From Rubrivivax sp. (lineage in GTDB: Bacteria > Pseudomonadota > Gammaproteobacteria > Burkholderiales > Burkholderiaceae_C): 64,000 nt of DNA. The notes under the pieces were generated by a model, which saw only the letters and a list, made by a program, of their open reading frames with translations, was not told the origin of the DNA and searched no databases. Position 1 is the stretch's first letter; each line of letters begins with the position of its first letter. Location: assembly GCA_027490215.1 (NCBI GenBank), contig JAIXYO010000054.1, forward strand, positions 21,770 to 85,769, in the 5' to 3' direction. Positions 34,426-44,605 of this stretch are shown one piece after another. A program made the position numbers and the translations under genes.

Positions 34426-37400
34426 TCAGTCCAGCTCGATCAACGCGCCGCCGCCGGTGATGAAACCGCACCGGACCACTGCGCCTGGCTGCAATCGCAG
34501 CACTGCACGCCGGTAACGCGCCAGCTGCTGGCGGTAGGCGTCGAGTTGATGGGGGACGTGGCTGAGCTTGTAGTCCAGCACCCACCAGGTCTCGGCCTCG
34601 CCATCAACCGCGCGGCGATGCACAAGGCGGTCGATGCGCAGCAACTCGCCAGCGTCGACCACGGAGACCTCATTGGCCGCCCAGATCAGCTCTCGCACAT
34701 CGAAGAAGGGCTGGCATGCCGGGCTGCCAAAGATGGCTGTGACCACCCGCTGCACGGCGGCGGCATCGGCGCCAAATTCCCGGGCCGCAGCGATGCACAG
34801 CGCGTCCAAGGCGATGTGGCCCGGGGCGTCCTGACACGCAGCCCATTCGAGCGCGCGGTGCACCGCACGGCCGAGGAGGCTGGCCCCGCTGTCACCGTTC
34901 GAGCTGTCATGTTCGGCTCGCGCGGCAGCCGCGGTCGACGGCGGGGCGCGCCAGATCGGCAGCACCTGGACACGCGCCGGCGGGAGGTCCGCTGCGTGAT
35001 CCTTGGGACTCGCCAACGCCGGAAACCTGGCGTTCGCATGCGGCTCCAGCCGATGCCACCAGGACGGCAGCGCCACCTTGCCGTGCGGCTCGGTGGCGCT
35101 GATCACCAGCTGGTGCTTGGCACGGGTCATCGCGACATACAGGCCGTTGAGTTCCTCGCGGCGCCGCGCCGCTTGCTCCTCCGCGAACAGCGCTGCCAGC
35201 AACGGCGGACACCTTGACTCAGCGTAGACAAAGGCACAGGTCAAGGGATGCTCGGAATGCACCGGCCAATGGACCAGCAGGGATGCACTTTCGGGTCTTG
35301 GTGGCTCGGGCTGTGTGTCCATCACGAACACGACCTCGGCCTCCAGCCCCTTGGCGCCGTGAATCGTCAGCAACTGCACCGCATCAGGCTGGGCGGGCGT
35401 GGTGATGGTCAGACGACGGCGCCGCAGCGCCCGCACAAAGCTGTACGGCGTGGCGCCACGCGCGCCATCCAGCGTCAGCGACTGCATCAGCAAGGCCTCG
35501 ATCGCCGCCTGCGCTGCCACGCGACGCGCCGGCGGCACAGCAGCCAATGTGCGGGACATCACGTCGCCTTCGCCCACGATGCGGTCGAGCAGATCGTGGG
35601 GCGGCAGCCCCCCGGCGGCCTGGTGCCACGAGGCGAGCAGCTCTCGCGCACGGCGCAAGGCATCGCTCGGTGCGGGCAGGCTGTGCAGCGCGCGCCACCA
35701 GCCGAGTGGATCACCGCGGCGACGTGGCAACTCAGCGGGCGCCTGGGGTGGATCCTCCGGCTCGTCTTCCAGCCGCAGACCCACGGATGGGGCTCCGGTG
35801 TCGGAAGAGGTGGCAGCATCGGCCACCGCGCTCGCCAGTCGCACCAGGTCGTCGTCGCTGCAGCTGAAGATCGGACTCCTCAGGGCCTGCGCTAACGACA
35901 GTGCATGGCCGGGCGAGGCCAGTACATCGAGGACGGCGACCAGATCGCGCACCTCGGGCGATTCCAGCAGCAGTGCTTCCTCGACGGCCGCGCAGGGCAC
36001 GCCACGTGCCGCCAGCGATGCCGCAAGCAGCCGCAGCGACTCGCGCTTGCGGCACAGCACCTGCACCTCGCCTGGCGGTACGCCGTCGGCCAGCACCTCC
36101 TGCACCGCCGCTGCAACCCCATCGGCTTCCTGCTGACGCAGCCGCTGCTCGGGCTCGACGCGGGGCACGGTCAGGGTGTCGCGCCAGGTGTCATCGACCT
36201 CGCCACCTTGACTCTCCTTGGGCTCACGCAGCACCAAGGGCAGACGGCTGACGCCTGCACCGGTGACCGATCCCAGTGAGGTTGAGTGCGCCCGAAAGCC
36301 GGCGAACTGACCTTCACCTTGGGCCTGCTCGAACACCGTGTTCAAGACCGCCAACACCTCGGGCGCATTGCGCCGCGTGTGGTCGCAGCTGAGCACGTTG
36401 CCTTCCAGACCTTGCTTGACGAAATCGCGCGCCGCCTCGAACACCTTGGGTTCAGCGCGACGGAAGCGGTAGATGCTCTGCTTCGGGTCACCCACGATGA
36501 ACACGCTGGGTGGACGCTGACCACTGGCGCCGCCGCCCGCACCGGCATAGCCCGACAGCCAGGCCGCGAGCGCATGCCACTGCAGAGGGCTGGTGTCCTG
36601 GAACTCGTCGATCAGCAGGTGGCGAACCCGCGCATCGAGCCGCTCCTGCACCCAACCCGACAGCGCCGAGTCGCCGAGCAGCGCGACCGCACAGCGCTCG
36701 AGGTCGGCCATCTCGACCAAGCCGCGAGATCGCTTGTAGGCCGCCAGTTCAGCGAACAGCGCTCGCGAGAGTCTCACCATCCGCAGATGCTCGTCGCGCG
36801 CCTCGCGTTGCGCCACTGCCGCGCGCAGAGCGGACAGCACGTCGATCGCGGCCTGCTGTTCCGCGCTGTCGCCGAGGCCCTTGCGCGGTGTGTCGGTCTT
36901 GGTGAACAGCGCCGACCACAGTGCCTCGAACACGACTTCGACCGACGAGGCCTCCGCCGTCAGTGCCGCCTCGATGGCGCGTGCCGCATCAGCAGCCTTC
37001 TTGCCGCCGGCCACGCCCAGGGTGGAGGCGCAGCGTTGCAGCGTTCTACGAAAATCGGATGACTGCACCCACTGCGTCGGGTGAGCCGTGGGATCGACTG
37101 CGGGCGAGGGAGCTGCCGGCGGCGCGACGCTGGATTCGAGCGTACCCGCCGCATCGGCGAGTTCGATTTCGATGCGCTTGGCCCAGGCCGCATCCAGCCA
37201 TTTGCGCAACTGCGAACGCCCGCGCTGCTGCACAAGGTGGTGGTAATCGGCCCGAAGCACCTCATCGACAACCACCGTGGCATGGAAGCGTCGGTACACC
37301 TCGCTTTCATGGTCTGCGATGTCCTCGATGATCTGCGCATCGCGCTGCAAGCCCAGTTCCATCAGCAGATCCAGCGGTGCTGCCTTCAACAACTGCGAAA

Positions 37401-37863
37401 ACCAGGCGTGGAAGGTGCGGACCTCGACCGATCTGCCGGCTTGTTGCAGACGCTGTTGCAGCCCTGCCAGCCTGGGCACCAGTGCTTGCGCTGTGGTGGC
37501 ATCGAGGCCACGCTGCTGCAAGGCCAGGGAGCGATCGGCATCAGTGCCCACATCAGCAGAAAAGGCCGTCAACCACTCGTTCAGGCGCTTGCGCATTTCG
37601 CCAGATGCCTTGCGGGTGAAGGTGATCGCGAGAACTTCCTGCGGTTCGGCGCCGTCAATCAGCGCGCGCAGGATGCGCGAGACCAGCATCCAGGTCTTGC
37701 CTGCGCCAGCGCAGGCTTCCACGACCGCATGGCGTCGCGGATCACAAGCGATGGCATAGAACGAATCGGCGTCAACCTGCGCGCCGTCAACGCGGTAGGC
37801 AGGCTGTCCCACGGCAGCCGGCGCGTTCAACGCGATGCGCCCACGGCCGGAACATCGGCCCAC
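34426..37863 (-). CDS. addA: AddA-type UvrD/REP helicase-nuclease (RecB family)
   Basis: ATP-dependent helicase-nuclease of double-strand break repair, about 1145 residues. SF1 motifs: CAGAGKTWMLVSRIL (Walker A, from 51), AITFTRKASGEMRKRL, LLIDEFQDTSPLQWHAL (Walker B), VGDPKQSIYRFRRAE, LLTIHGAKGLEAEVVFV and LYVAMTRAKHQLVIS. The C-terminal PD-(D/E)XK nuclease shows VLDYKLS followed by YRQQLARYRRAV. The start is uncertain: GTG 37863, overlapping addB by 37 bases, or TTG 37830, overlapping its stop as TTGA. It pairs with the AddB-type gene upstream, replacing RecBCD. Confidence 0.88.
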   Translation of the reverse strand: MGRCSGRGRIALNAPAAVGQPAYRVDGAQVDADSFYAIACDPRRHAVVEACAGAGKTWMLVSRILRALIDGAEPQEVLAITFTRKASGEMRKRLNEWLTAFSADVGTDADRSLALQQRGLDATTAQALVPRLAGLQQRLQQAGRSVEVRTFHAWFSQLLKAAPLDLLMELGLQRDAQIIEDIADHESEVYRRFHATVVVDEVLRADYHHLVQQRGRSQLRKWLDAAWAKRIEIELADAAGTLESSVAPPAAPSPAVDPTAHPTQWVQSSDFRRTLQRCASTLGVAGGKKAADAARAIEAALTAEASSVEVVFEALWSALFTKTDTPRKGLGDSAEQQAAIDVLSALRAAVAQREARDEHLRMVRLSRALFAELAAYKRSRGLVEMADLERCAVALLGDSALSGWVQERLDARVRHLLIDEFQDTSPLQWHALAAWLSGYAGAGGGASGQRPPSVFIVGDPKQSIYRFRRAEPKVFEAARDFVKQGLEGNVLSCDHTRRNAPEVLAVLNTVFEQAQGEGQFAGFRAHSTSLGSVTGAGVSRLPLVLREPKESQGGEVDDTWRDTLTVPRVEPEQRLRQQEADGVAAAVQEVLADGVPPGEVQVLCRKRESLRLLAASLAARGVPCAAVEEALLLESPEVRDLVAVLDVLASPGHALSLAQALRSPIFSCSDDDLVRLASAVADAATSSDTGAPSVGLRLEDEPEDPPQAPAELPRRRGDPLGWWRALHSLPAPSDALRRARELLASWHQAAGGLPPHDLLDRIVGEGDVMSRTLAAVPPARRVAAQAAIEALLMQSLTLDGARGATPYSFVRALRRRRLTITTPAQPDAVQLLTIHGAKGLEAEVVFVMDTQPEPPRPESASLLVHWPVHSEHPLTCAFVYAESRCPPLLAALFAEEQAARRREELNGLYVAMTRAKHQLVISATEPHGKVALPSWWHRLEPHANARFPALASPKDHAADLPPARVQVLPIWRAPPSTAAAARAEHDSSNGDSGASLLGRAVHRALEWAACQDAPGHIALDALCIAAAREFGADAAAVQRVVTAIFGSPACQPFFDVRELIWAANEVSVVDAGELLRIDRLVHRRAVDGEAETWWVLDYKLSHVPHQLDAYRQQLARYRRAVLRLQPGAVVRCGFITGGGALIELD

Positions 37864-40475
37864 TGATCACGCCGACAAAGACCGCGCGCATCACAGTGTT
37901 CACAAGCGTCGCCCTCCCCCAGCGCGTGCAGTGCAGCACCACCGCGCAAGCGGACCAGGTCGTGGCCCAGGCCTTCAACCAGTGACATCGCGCTGTGTGC
38001 GACGTCGGGGTGACGCACCTCGACGATCTGCTTCGCATCATCGAGCGACAGGTAGATCGCATCCAGCGGGCCAATTTCGCCCGCCGACCGACCCTGCTCG
38101 ATTGCCAGCGCCGCGTAGAACGGAAGTTGGGTGTCTTCCTGTGGCTGCTTCACCTTGTCACGCAGACTTTGGGTGGAACCAGTCTTGTAGTCGATCAACT
38201 GCGTCACCGGTCCGTCGCCGCCTGCCGTGTCATGCGCCGAAACGCTGTCGATGCGGTCGATCACGCCGTGCATCGCGGTGCCATGCCAGAGCGCGGGGTA
38301 TACCGTCCAGTCGCGCTCGCCGTCGAGCCACTGCGCGCCTTCGCGGTCGCGCTGCTGCAGCCAATCGATGTAGCGAGGTACGAAGCGCTCGAATGTGGCG
38401 GAAAACGGCAGGAAGTCGGCATCGGACAAGCACAGGTCGGCCTGCGATTCGATCGCTGCAGCAGCCAGCGCACTGACGTCCACACTGGATTCGCGGGGCT
38501 GTGGGCGCGCGAGATGAAAGCGGTGCAACACGGCATGCAGCCAGGTGCCGTAGTCGCGTTTCTCCACATCGCCATCAAGTTCATCGGCGGCTTGCAAGCC
38601 CAGCATGCGCAGCGCAAAGAAGCGGTAAGGGCAGGCACGCAGGGCCTCGCAGGCGCTGGCACTCAGGCGAGCCGGCAGCAGCGTCGGCGCGCTCGGCAGC
38701 GGACGTGCGACCGGATGCGAAGGCACCAGCTGTTCGATGCGCGTGTCGGCTGCTTGCGCGGGAGCCTTCCGTCCGACTTGCCTCAGCGCCGACATCAGCC
38801 GTTCGAGCCAGGGACTGGCCGACAGCGGCTCGCCTTCGTCATCGGTGCGTCGCATCAAGGTTATCGGCGTGCCGCGCAGCACCTGCGCGAACGCGACGAG
38901 TTCCCGATCGTGGCGCTGCGCTGCAGTCAGCAAACCGAGGGTCTCGGCTTCAGCGTCGTTGAGCAGCAGGTGTGGCGACGGGGCAGCACCAAGTCGCTTC
39001 TCGTCGGCGCCGGGCCAGACAACGGCCGCGAAGGGCCGCAGCATCGCACGCGCCGCAGGTAGAACGATGACCGCTGGCGCCTCGGGCGAGGCCGGCACAT
39101 AGCTTGAGTGCTCGAGCGCAGCATCGACCCAGCGCGCGTAATCGGCAAGCGCCAGGGTCTCCGGGTGGGCGGACGAGAGGTCGGTGCCGCTCAGGTGCAA
39201 TGCCGACAAGACTGGCAGACCCGCCTCGTCGGCGGCCAACATCGCCGCCAGTCCGCTGGCTTCCAGTGCTGACCGCAAGCGGTAACTCCAGGTGGCGAGT
39301 GTTTGTGCGCCCGCGCCGCGCAGCGGCTCGGTGACCTGGGCCGCCAACTCCCAGAGCTTGGCAGCCGCAGCCGAGAGGCGTTGCGTGCTCACGGCCGCCG
39401 GTCGCGCCCAATGCTGGCGGCGTAGCGTCGCTTCGAGTTCCGCCATCGCATTGCAGTCGAATGATTCGGTCACGGTCGCCGGCCATGACTTCATTGCGTC
39501 GAGCACATCATCCACGGTGGCGGTCGGCGACGACGCTCGCAACATCGACATCACGGCTGCTGCCGAGCGGGTGGTCGACAGGGCCCAGCCGGTTTCGTCT
39601 CGCAATGGCACGCCCTGTCGGGCCAGCAGGGCCCGAACCCGTCGGGCCAGCAGACGGTCTTGCGCGATCAGCGCGACCGGCGCGCCATGGAGGGCCAGAT
39701 CGGCCAGTACCTGCGCAGCGGCTCGCTGCGCCTCGTCCTCGAAGCCGCTGCACACCTGGATCTGCACCTGCGTCCTCGGTGCCGCGGCGAGGATGGGATC
39801 AACGCCGGGCGGGTCGGCATCGATCCACAAGACCGGGGCGGCCCCTTCCTCGACGAGCCGCTGGATCAGCGCATCGACACCACCGGCCTGCACAACGATC
39901 CAGGCCGAAGGCCGCCACGAAAACAGCACATCGGTCGCCACCACTGGCGTCGCGGCGGCCCACTCGAATGCGAGGCGCGCCATATGGCGCTCGCTACCAC
40001 CGATGCCGCCGACAGCGCCCAGCGCGGCTCTGCCGGCAGCGCAATACCGCTCGCGCTGCGATGGCGACACATCAGCCAATGCGAGGGCGATGGTCTGCGC
40101 CGTTTGCGCCAGCGTCTGGGCCGCCTGATCGAAGGCACGGGGATCGCGGCGGAGCCAGGCAGCGAAAGCCGATTGGCTGCGCAGCAGCCGGCGAGCGGTC
40201 AGCGTGTCCAGCGCGGTATCGAGGCGAATGTCGTCACCCGACGGCAGCTCGGCGGGTGCAATGCTGCGAGCCAGGGTCTGCGTGGTTTCGACGCGTGGCA
40301 TCCACCGGTCCGAAGCTGCCCAGGCTTTGCGCGCCAGCGGCAGGTGCTGCGCGAAGGGCACCAGGAACACAGCATCACGTAGCGCGACCCCGTGATCGTC
40401 AGCCCAGCGTACGGCTGCCGATACAGCAGCAGGCCAGGGGTCGCCGGGCTGATCCCAAAGAAAGATTTTCATCAT
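37827..40475 (-). CDS. addB: AddB-type PD-(D/E)XK nuclease with iron-sulfur cysteines
   Basis: Partner of the AddA-type protein, 882 residues. The N-terminal part looks like an inactivated helicase scaffold without a Walker A. The C-terminal nuclease shows [28 protein letters not shown] and [13 protein letters not shown] (catalytic D-x-K), and ends with [10 protein letters not shown]. The first Cys (RACPYRFF) plus these three give the C-(n)-CxxC-x5-C set of the AddB iron-sulfur staple. ATG 40475 is followed by a second ATG. It is divergent from trxA, 120 bases apart. The helicase-nuclease pair should process DNA ends for RecA. Confidence 0.86.
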   Translation of the reverse strand: MMKIFLWDQPGDPWPAAVSAAVRWADDHGVALRDAVFLVPFAQHLPLARKAWAASDRWMPRVETTQTLARSIAPAELPSGDDIRLDTALDTLTARRLLRSQSAFAAWLRRDPRAFDQAAQTLAQTAQTIALALADVSPSQRERYCAAGRAALGAVGGIGGSERHMARLAFEWAAATPVVATDVLFSWRPSAWIVVQAGGVDALIQRLVEEGAAPVLWIDADPPGVDPILAAAPRTQVQIQVCSGFEDEAQRAAAQVLADLALHGAPVALIAQDRLLARRVRALLARQGVPLRDETGWALSTTRSAAAVMSMLRASSPTATVDDVLDAMKSWPATVTESFDCNAMAELEATLRRQHWARPAAVSTQRLSAAAAKLWELAAQVTEPLRGAGAQTLATWSYRLRSALEASGLAAMLAADEAGLPVLSALHLSGTDLSSAHPETLALADYARWVDAALEHSSYVPASPEAPAVIVLPAARAMLRPFAAVVWPGADEKRLGAAPSPHLLLNDAEAETLGLLTAAQRHDRELVAFAQVLRGTPITLMRRTDDEGEPLSASPWLERLMSALRQVGRKAPAQAADTRIEQLVPSHPVARPLPSAPTLLPARLSASACEALRACPYRFFALRMLGLQAADELDGDVEKRDYGTWLHAVLHRFHLARPQPRESSVDVSALAAAAIESQADLCLSDADFLPFSATFERFVPRYIDWLQQRDREGAQWLDGERDWTVYPALWHGTAMHGVIDRIDSVSAHDTAGGDGPVTQLIDYKTGSTQSLRDKVKQPQEDTQLPFYAALAIEQGRSAGEIGPLDAIYLSLDDAKQIVEVRHPDVAHSAMSLVEGLGHDLVRLRGGAALHALGEGDACEHCDARGLCRRDQWADVPAVGASR

Positions 40476-40595
40476 CGCGGCGATAGGAAAACAGTCGTGG
40501 CGCTGAGCCTTGCGCCTCGGGGCGAGGATCCCAATGTGCCAAAATCATTGTGCCTTGTCGCCCACCTCCGGGCCCGCTCGTACCGAGGATCCATC

Positions 40596-40925
40596 ATGAG
40601 CAGCGAACTGATCACACACACATCTGATGCGTCTTTTGACAGTGACGTCATCAAATCCAGCAAGCCCGTTTTGGTTGACTACTGGGCCGAATGGTGCGGG
40701 CCCTGCAAGGCGATCGCGCCAATCCTCGACGAGGTGTCAAAGGCTTACGACGGCCGGCTGCAGATCACCAAGATGAACGTGGATGAAAACCGTGATGTGC
40801 CTGCCAAATATGGCATTCGCGGCATCCCGACGCTGATGTTGTTCAAGGACGGGGCCCTGGCGGCAACCAAGGTGGGGGCCCTGACGAAGGCCCAGTTGAC
40901 AGCCTTCATAGACGGCAACCTATAA
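40596..40925 (+). CDS. trxA: Thioredoxin
   Basis: Cytoplasmic dithiol oxidoreductase of 109 residues. The active site is [18 protein letters not shown], with cis-Pro in [17 protein letters not shown] 40596 has GAGGA upstream. A trxA-rho neighbourhood is usual in Burkholderiales. The last codons and the stop codon also hold a promoter for rho (40896-40926). Confidence 0.97.
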   Translation: MSSELITHTSDASFDSDVIKSSKPVLVDYWAEWCGPCKAIAPILDEVSKAYDGRLQITKMNVDENRDVPAKYGIRGIPTLMLFKDGALAATKVGALTKAQLTAFIDGNL

Positions 40926-40926
40926 T
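40896..40926 (+). promoter_or_regulatory. Promoter for rho inside the end of trxA
   Basis: A perfect -35 TTGACA (40896-40901) and a perfect -10 TATAAT (40921-40926) lie 19 bases apart; the -10 overlaps the trxA stop codon. The spacing is two bases longer than ideal. A start near 40933 would give rho a leader of about 217 bases (40933-41149), which suits the autogenous attenuation known for rho in other bacteria. Confidence 0.55.
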
Positions 40927-41149
40927 GATTTTGTTCGGGTAAGGCTCCCCGCTTCACCCATTCAGTCGCCACAGATCTCACTCTCGGGTTGCGGCGCACC
41001 AGCGATACCGCCAAACGACAAACCGGCGGCCCACCCCCGCCCTTCGGCCGTACAGCGTACTCACTCAGATTGCGCTCGGCTCAGGCCCCTTGGCAGAGGT
41101 CGGCATATCACCTGCCCGTACGTCCGCTCACCTTTCCGGTTATGCCCCC

Positions 41150-42412
41150 ATGCACCTGTCTGAACTGAAAGCGCTCCACGTTTCCGAACTCATCACGATG
41201 GGCGAGGCGCTGGAAATCGAAAACGTCACCCGACTGCGCAAGCAGGAGTTGATGTTCGCGATCATGAAGAAGCGTGCCAAGGGCGGAGAGCAGGTGTTCG
41301 GCGACGGTGTGCTGGAGGTGCTGCCTGACGGCTTCGGTTTTCTGCGCGCACCTGACGCCAGCTACATGGCATCAACCGACGACATCTACCTGAGCCCCAG
41401 CCAGATTCGTCGCTTCAATCTGCACACGGGTGACGATGTCGAAGGAGAGGTGCGGGTGCCCAAGGACGGCGAGCGTTACTTCGCGCTGGTCAAGGTGGAC
41501 AAGGTCAACGGCCTGACGCCGGAGGAGAGCAAGAACAAGATCATGTTCGAGAACTTGACGCCGCTCTTCCCCAAAGAGCAGTTCAAGCTGGAACGTGACA
41601 TCAAGTCGGACGAAAACATCACTGCCCGCATCGTTGATCTGATCGCACCGATCGGCAAGGGCCAACGCGCGCTGCTGGTGTCGGCACCGAAGAGCGGCAA
41701 AACGGTGATGATGCAGCAGCTCGCGCACGCCATCGTCGCGAACTACCCCGAAGCGCACCTGATCGTTCTGCTGGTCGACGAGCGCCCAGAGGAAGTGACC
41801 GAGATGCAGCGCACCGTGCGCGGCGAGGTGATCAGCTCGACATTCGACGAGCCAGCACAGCGCCACGTTCAGGTGGCCGAAATGGTGATTGAACGCGCCA
41901 AGCGCCTGGTCGAGATGAAGAAGGACGTGGTGATCCTGCTCGACTCCATCACCCGCCTGGCCCGCGCCTACAACAATGTGCTGCCGTCCTCCGGCAAGGT
42001 TCTGACAGGTGGCGTCGACGCGAACGCTCTGCAGCGCCCAAAGCGCTTCTTCGGCGCAGCGCGCAATATCGAGGAAGGCGGGTCGCTCACCATCATCGGA
42101 ACCGCGCTGGTGGATACCGGCAGCCGGATGGATGAGGTGATCTACGAAGAATTCAAGGGCACCGGCAACTGCGAAATCCATCTGGATCGCCGCATGGCCG
42201 AAAAGCGCGTCTACCCGTCCATCCTGCTCAACAAGTCTGGTACTCGTCGTGAAGAACTGCTGCTGAAGCCGGAAATCCTGCAGAAGACCTGGATCCTTCG
42301 CAAGTTGCTCTACCCGATGGACGAGATTGAGGCGATGGAGTTCATCCTCGACAAGATGAAGTCCACCAAGACCAATCATGACTTCTTTGACATGATGCGT
42401 CGAGGTGGTTGA
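41150..42412 (+). CDS. rho: Transcription termination factor Rho
   Basis: Hexameric RNA-dependent ATPase that ends transcription, 420 residues, standard length. N-terminal [23 protein letters not shown]-binding cold-shock region [18 protein letters not shown], Walker [13 protein letters not shown], Walker [17 protein letters not shown], the Q-loop/R-loop area [20 protein letters not shown], and C-terminal [12 protein letters not shown] are all present. ATG 41150 gives the family N-terminus; the in-frame start at 41090 adds 20 unmatched residues and was rejected. Confidence 0.98.
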   Translation: MHLSELKALHVSELITMGEALEIENVTRLRKQELMFAIMKKRAKGGEQVFGDGVLEVLPDGFGFLRAPDASYMASTDDIYLSPSQIRRFNLHTGDDVEGEVRVPKDGERYFALVKVDKVNGLTPEESKNKIMFENLTPLFPKEQFKLERDIKSDENITARIVDLIAPIGKGQRALLVSAPKSGKTVMMQQLAHAIVANYPEAHLIVLLVDERPEEVTEMQRTVRGEVISSTFDEPAQRHVQVAEMVIERAKRLVEMKKDVVILLDSITRLARAYNNVLPSSGKVLTGGVDANALQRPKRFFGAARNIEEGGSLTIIGTALVDTGSRMDEVIYEEFKGTGNCEIHLDRRMAEKRVYPSILLNKSGTRREELLLKPEILQKTWILRKLLYPMDEIEAMEFILDKMKSTKTNHDFFDMMRRGG

Positions 42413-42418
42413 GTCCAA

Positions 42419-42451
42419 GCGTCAAACAACCCCTGCGGGTTGAATTGACGC
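42419..42451 (+). terminator. Hairpin between rho and rpmE2
   Basis: Arms GCGTCAA...CAACCC and GGGTTG...TTGACGC (42419-42432 with 42437-42451) pair over 13 base pairs around a CTGC loop, with one small internal bulge. It begins 7 bases after the rho stop. No T run follows, so it may be a weak terminator or a 3'-end stabilising structure. Confidence 0.5.
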
Positions 42452-42505
42452 CTGGCGAATGCCGATGAGCTTGCAAGCCCACCGGTAGGACAGATCTTCG
42501 CAAGC

Positions 42506-42511
42506 TATAAT
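42506..42511 (+). promoter_or_regulatory. -10 element for rpmE2
   Basis: A perfect TATAAT at 42506-42511 in an otherwise GC-rich intergenic region, 74 bases before the rpmE2 start codon. No convincing -35 is visible at 16-18 bases. With the hairpin just after rho this suggests independent transcription of rpmE2. Confidence 0.45.
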
Positions 42512-42584
42512 TTTCGGATTTCCTCCACCGGCAAGTGCGTCGAGTTGTTCGACGTGGCTCCCGCAACACAGCTCAGAGGCTCCA

Positions 42585-42839
42585 ATGAAAGACGGCATCC
42601 ACCCCAACTACCGCGACGTCTGTTTCGTCGATCTGTCCAACGGTTTCAAGTTCGTCACGCGCTCTTGCGCCACGGCAAAGGAAACCATCAAGCTGGACGA
42701 TGGCCGTGAAGTGCCTCTGTTCAAGCTCGAAACCACCAGCGAATCGCATCCGTTCTACACAGGTACGCAAAAGAGCGTCGACTCGCTCGGCGGCCGTGTT
42801 GAGAAGTTCCGCAACAAGTTTGCGCACTTGAAGAAGTAA
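42585..42839 (+). CDS. rpmE2: 50S ribosomal protein L31 type B (zinc-free form)
   Basis: Ribosomal protein bL31, 84 residues, type B: it starts [20 protein letters not shown], has GFKFVTRSC and the end [20 protein letters not shown], and lacks the CxxC pairs of the zinc-binding type A form. In other bacteria the zinc-free form replaces the other under zinc shortage, but in this group it is often the only copy. A strong terminator follows it. Confidence 0.95.
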   Translation: MKDGIHPNYRDVCFVDLSNGFKFVTRSCATAKETIKLDDGREVPLFKLETTSESHPFYTGTQKSVDSLGGRVEKFRNKFAHLKK

Positions 42840-42865
42840 GCTGGATCACACACCCACACGTTCAG

Positions 42866-42891
42866 AAAGGCAGCCTCGGCTGCCTTTTTTT
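42866..42891 (+). terminator. Rho-independent terminator after rpmE2
   Basis: Perfect 10-base arms AAAGGCAGCC (42866-42875) and GGCTGCCTTT (42878-42887) around a tight CTCG turn, followed by a T run to 42891. The next start codon comes only 3 bases later (42894). Confidence 0.92.
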
Positions 42892-42893
42892 AC

Positions 42894-44585
42894 ATGGTCC
42901 ACTCCTCACTGAACCCCGCCCTGGTTTCGCAGCGTGCCGTGCAACGGCTGCCACGCTGGGCCTTGTTGCTGTTCTGCGCCGCCTACGTGCTGCCAGGACT
43001 TTTTGGGCGTGACCCGTGGCGCAACGCCGATGTGACCGCATTCGGCTACATGGTCAGCATGGCCGATGGCCGGTCGTCATGGTGGATGCCAAACGTGGGT
43101 GGTGTGACGGCCGACGCCGCGCCCGTGCCTTACTGGCTGGGCGCGATCTTCATCAGATTGCTCAACCCCTGGGTCGACCCGGCGCTGGCGGCACGGCTGC
43201 CTTTCGCGATGCTTCTGATCGCGGTCCTGGCTCTGACCTGGTACGCCGCCTACCACTTGGCACGCACCGAAGCAGCCCAACCGCTGCCCTTTGCCTTTGG
43301 CGGTGAGGCCGACCCGGTCGATTACGCCAGAGCGATGGCCGATGGCGCGTTACTGGCATTGATCGCAACCCTGGGACTGCTGCAACTCGGACACGAGACG
43401 ACACCCGAGCTGGCCCAGCTCGCCTGCGTGGCGCTCTACACCTATGCGATGGCGGCCAGTCCATCGCGCGACTGGAGCCCGAAGCTCGCCGTGTTGATCG
43501 GTCTGCCGGCATTGGCTGGCAGCGGCGCGCCAAGCATCGCGCTCGCGCTCGGTCTGGCGGGCAGCTTGGTGTGCGGCCGATCGGCCTATCCCAACGTGCG
43601 ACGCTTCATGCCATGGGTTGTAAGCGCGACGGTACTGACAGCGGCACTGGCCACTGCCTCCGGCCTGTGGACCTGGCAGGCGGGAAGTTATCGCACGCTC
43701 GACAGCGTGACGGCAGTTGCACGGCAGTGGCTCTGGTTCTTGTGGCCGGTGTGGCCCATGGCGCTGTGGACGCTGTGGCAGTGGCGCCGCCACATACTGA
43801 ACCGCCACATCGCGGTGCCACTGAGCTGCGCGACGGTGACGGCCGTGGCCAGTGTCGTGATGGGGGGGCAAGACCGTGCCCTGATGCTTTCGCTCCCGGC
43901 GTTTGCACTGCTGGCTGCCTTTGCGTTGCCAACACTCAAACGCAGCACAGCTGCGGCAGTCGACTGGTTCTCGGTGTTCTTCTTCAGCGTGTGCGCCATC
44001 GCGTTCTGGGTCATCTACGCCTCACTGCAGATCGGCTTCCCGGTGCGCCCTGCGCAGAACGTTGTGAAGCTGGCGCCTGGCTTCGTCTCTGAGTTCTCGA
44101 TCATTGCGCTGGCCCTGGCAGCTGCCGGGAGCTTGGCCTGGCTGTGGCTGGTGCGTTGGCGAACCGGACGCAACCAGCATGCCCTCTGGAAGAGTCTGGT
44201 GCTGCCGGCCAGCGGTGTCGCGCTGTGCTGGCTGTTGTTGATGACCTTGATGCTTCCGGTGCTGGACTACGCGCGCAGTTTGCGCCCGCTCGTCAAGCGC
44301 GTGGCCCAACACGTGCCGCCCGACGCCTGCATCGCGGCGTCTCGTCTGCCTCGCAGCGTGTGGGCATCCCTGGAGTACTTCGGCGGCTATCGTGTCGATG
44401 GCCTGTCGGGCGAGGTTGACACCCGCTGCACCTACCTGCTGCAACCAGAACTGAAGTCTGGAAAGCACCCCGCGCCGCCCGGCTGGGCACTGGTCGCCCG
44501 AGTCACCCGACCCACCGATCGAACCGAGTGGGTAGCGATCTATAAGCGCACTGCGAGCCAAGCATCCCAGCCGCTGGCGCGTTGA
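42894..44585 (+). CDS. ArnT-like family 39 membrane glycosyltransferase
   Basis: Integral membrane protein of 563 residues with about twelve hydrophobic segments and a periplasmic C-terminal part, of the PMT/ArnT (GT39, GT-C fold) group that uses polyprenyl-phosphate sugars. The first-loop signature GRDPWRNADVTAFGYM carries the conserved acidic residue. ATG 42894 overlaps the region just past the terminator and has no clear ribosome-binding site; a later start is possible. The sugar and acceptor are unknown; lipid A or surface glycans are the usual targets. It converges with phoR. Confidence 0.78.
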   Translation: MVHSSLNPALVSQRAVQRLPRWALLLFCAAYVLPGLFGRDPWRNADVTAFGYMVSMADGRSSWWMPNVGGVTADAAPVPYWLGAIFIRLLNPWVDPALAARLPFAMLLIAVLALTWYAAYHLARTEAAQPLPFAFGGEADPVDYARAMADGALLALIATLGLLQLGHETTPELAQLACVALYTYAMAASPSRDWSPKLAVLIGLPALAGSGAPSIALALGLAGSLVCGRSAYPNVRRFMPWVVSATVLTAALATASGLWTWQAGSYRTLDSVTAVARQWLWFLWPVWPMALWTLWQWRRHILNRHIAVPLSCATVTAVASVVMGGQDRALMLSLPAFALLAAFALPTLKRSTAAAVDWFSVFFFSVCAIAFWVIYASLQIGFPVRPAQNVVKLAPGFVSEFSIIALALAAAGSLAWLWLVRWRTGRNQHALWKSLVLPASGVALCWLLLMTLMLPVLDYARSLRPLVKRVAQHVPPDACIAASRLPRSVWASLEYFGGYRVDGLSGEVDTRCTYLLQPELKSGKHPAPPGWALVARVTRPTDRTEWVAIYKRTASQASQPLAR

Positions 44586-44605
44586 ACAGGGACTTGCTGG
44601 CCGGA

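Noticed and set aside
42894..42960. Terminator after rpmE2 as part of the glycosyltransferase leader (attenuator)
   Set aside because: The T run ends 3 bases before the ATG, so termination there cannot depend on translation of an upstream leader; a later start codon is the simpler explanation if the gene has its own promoter.
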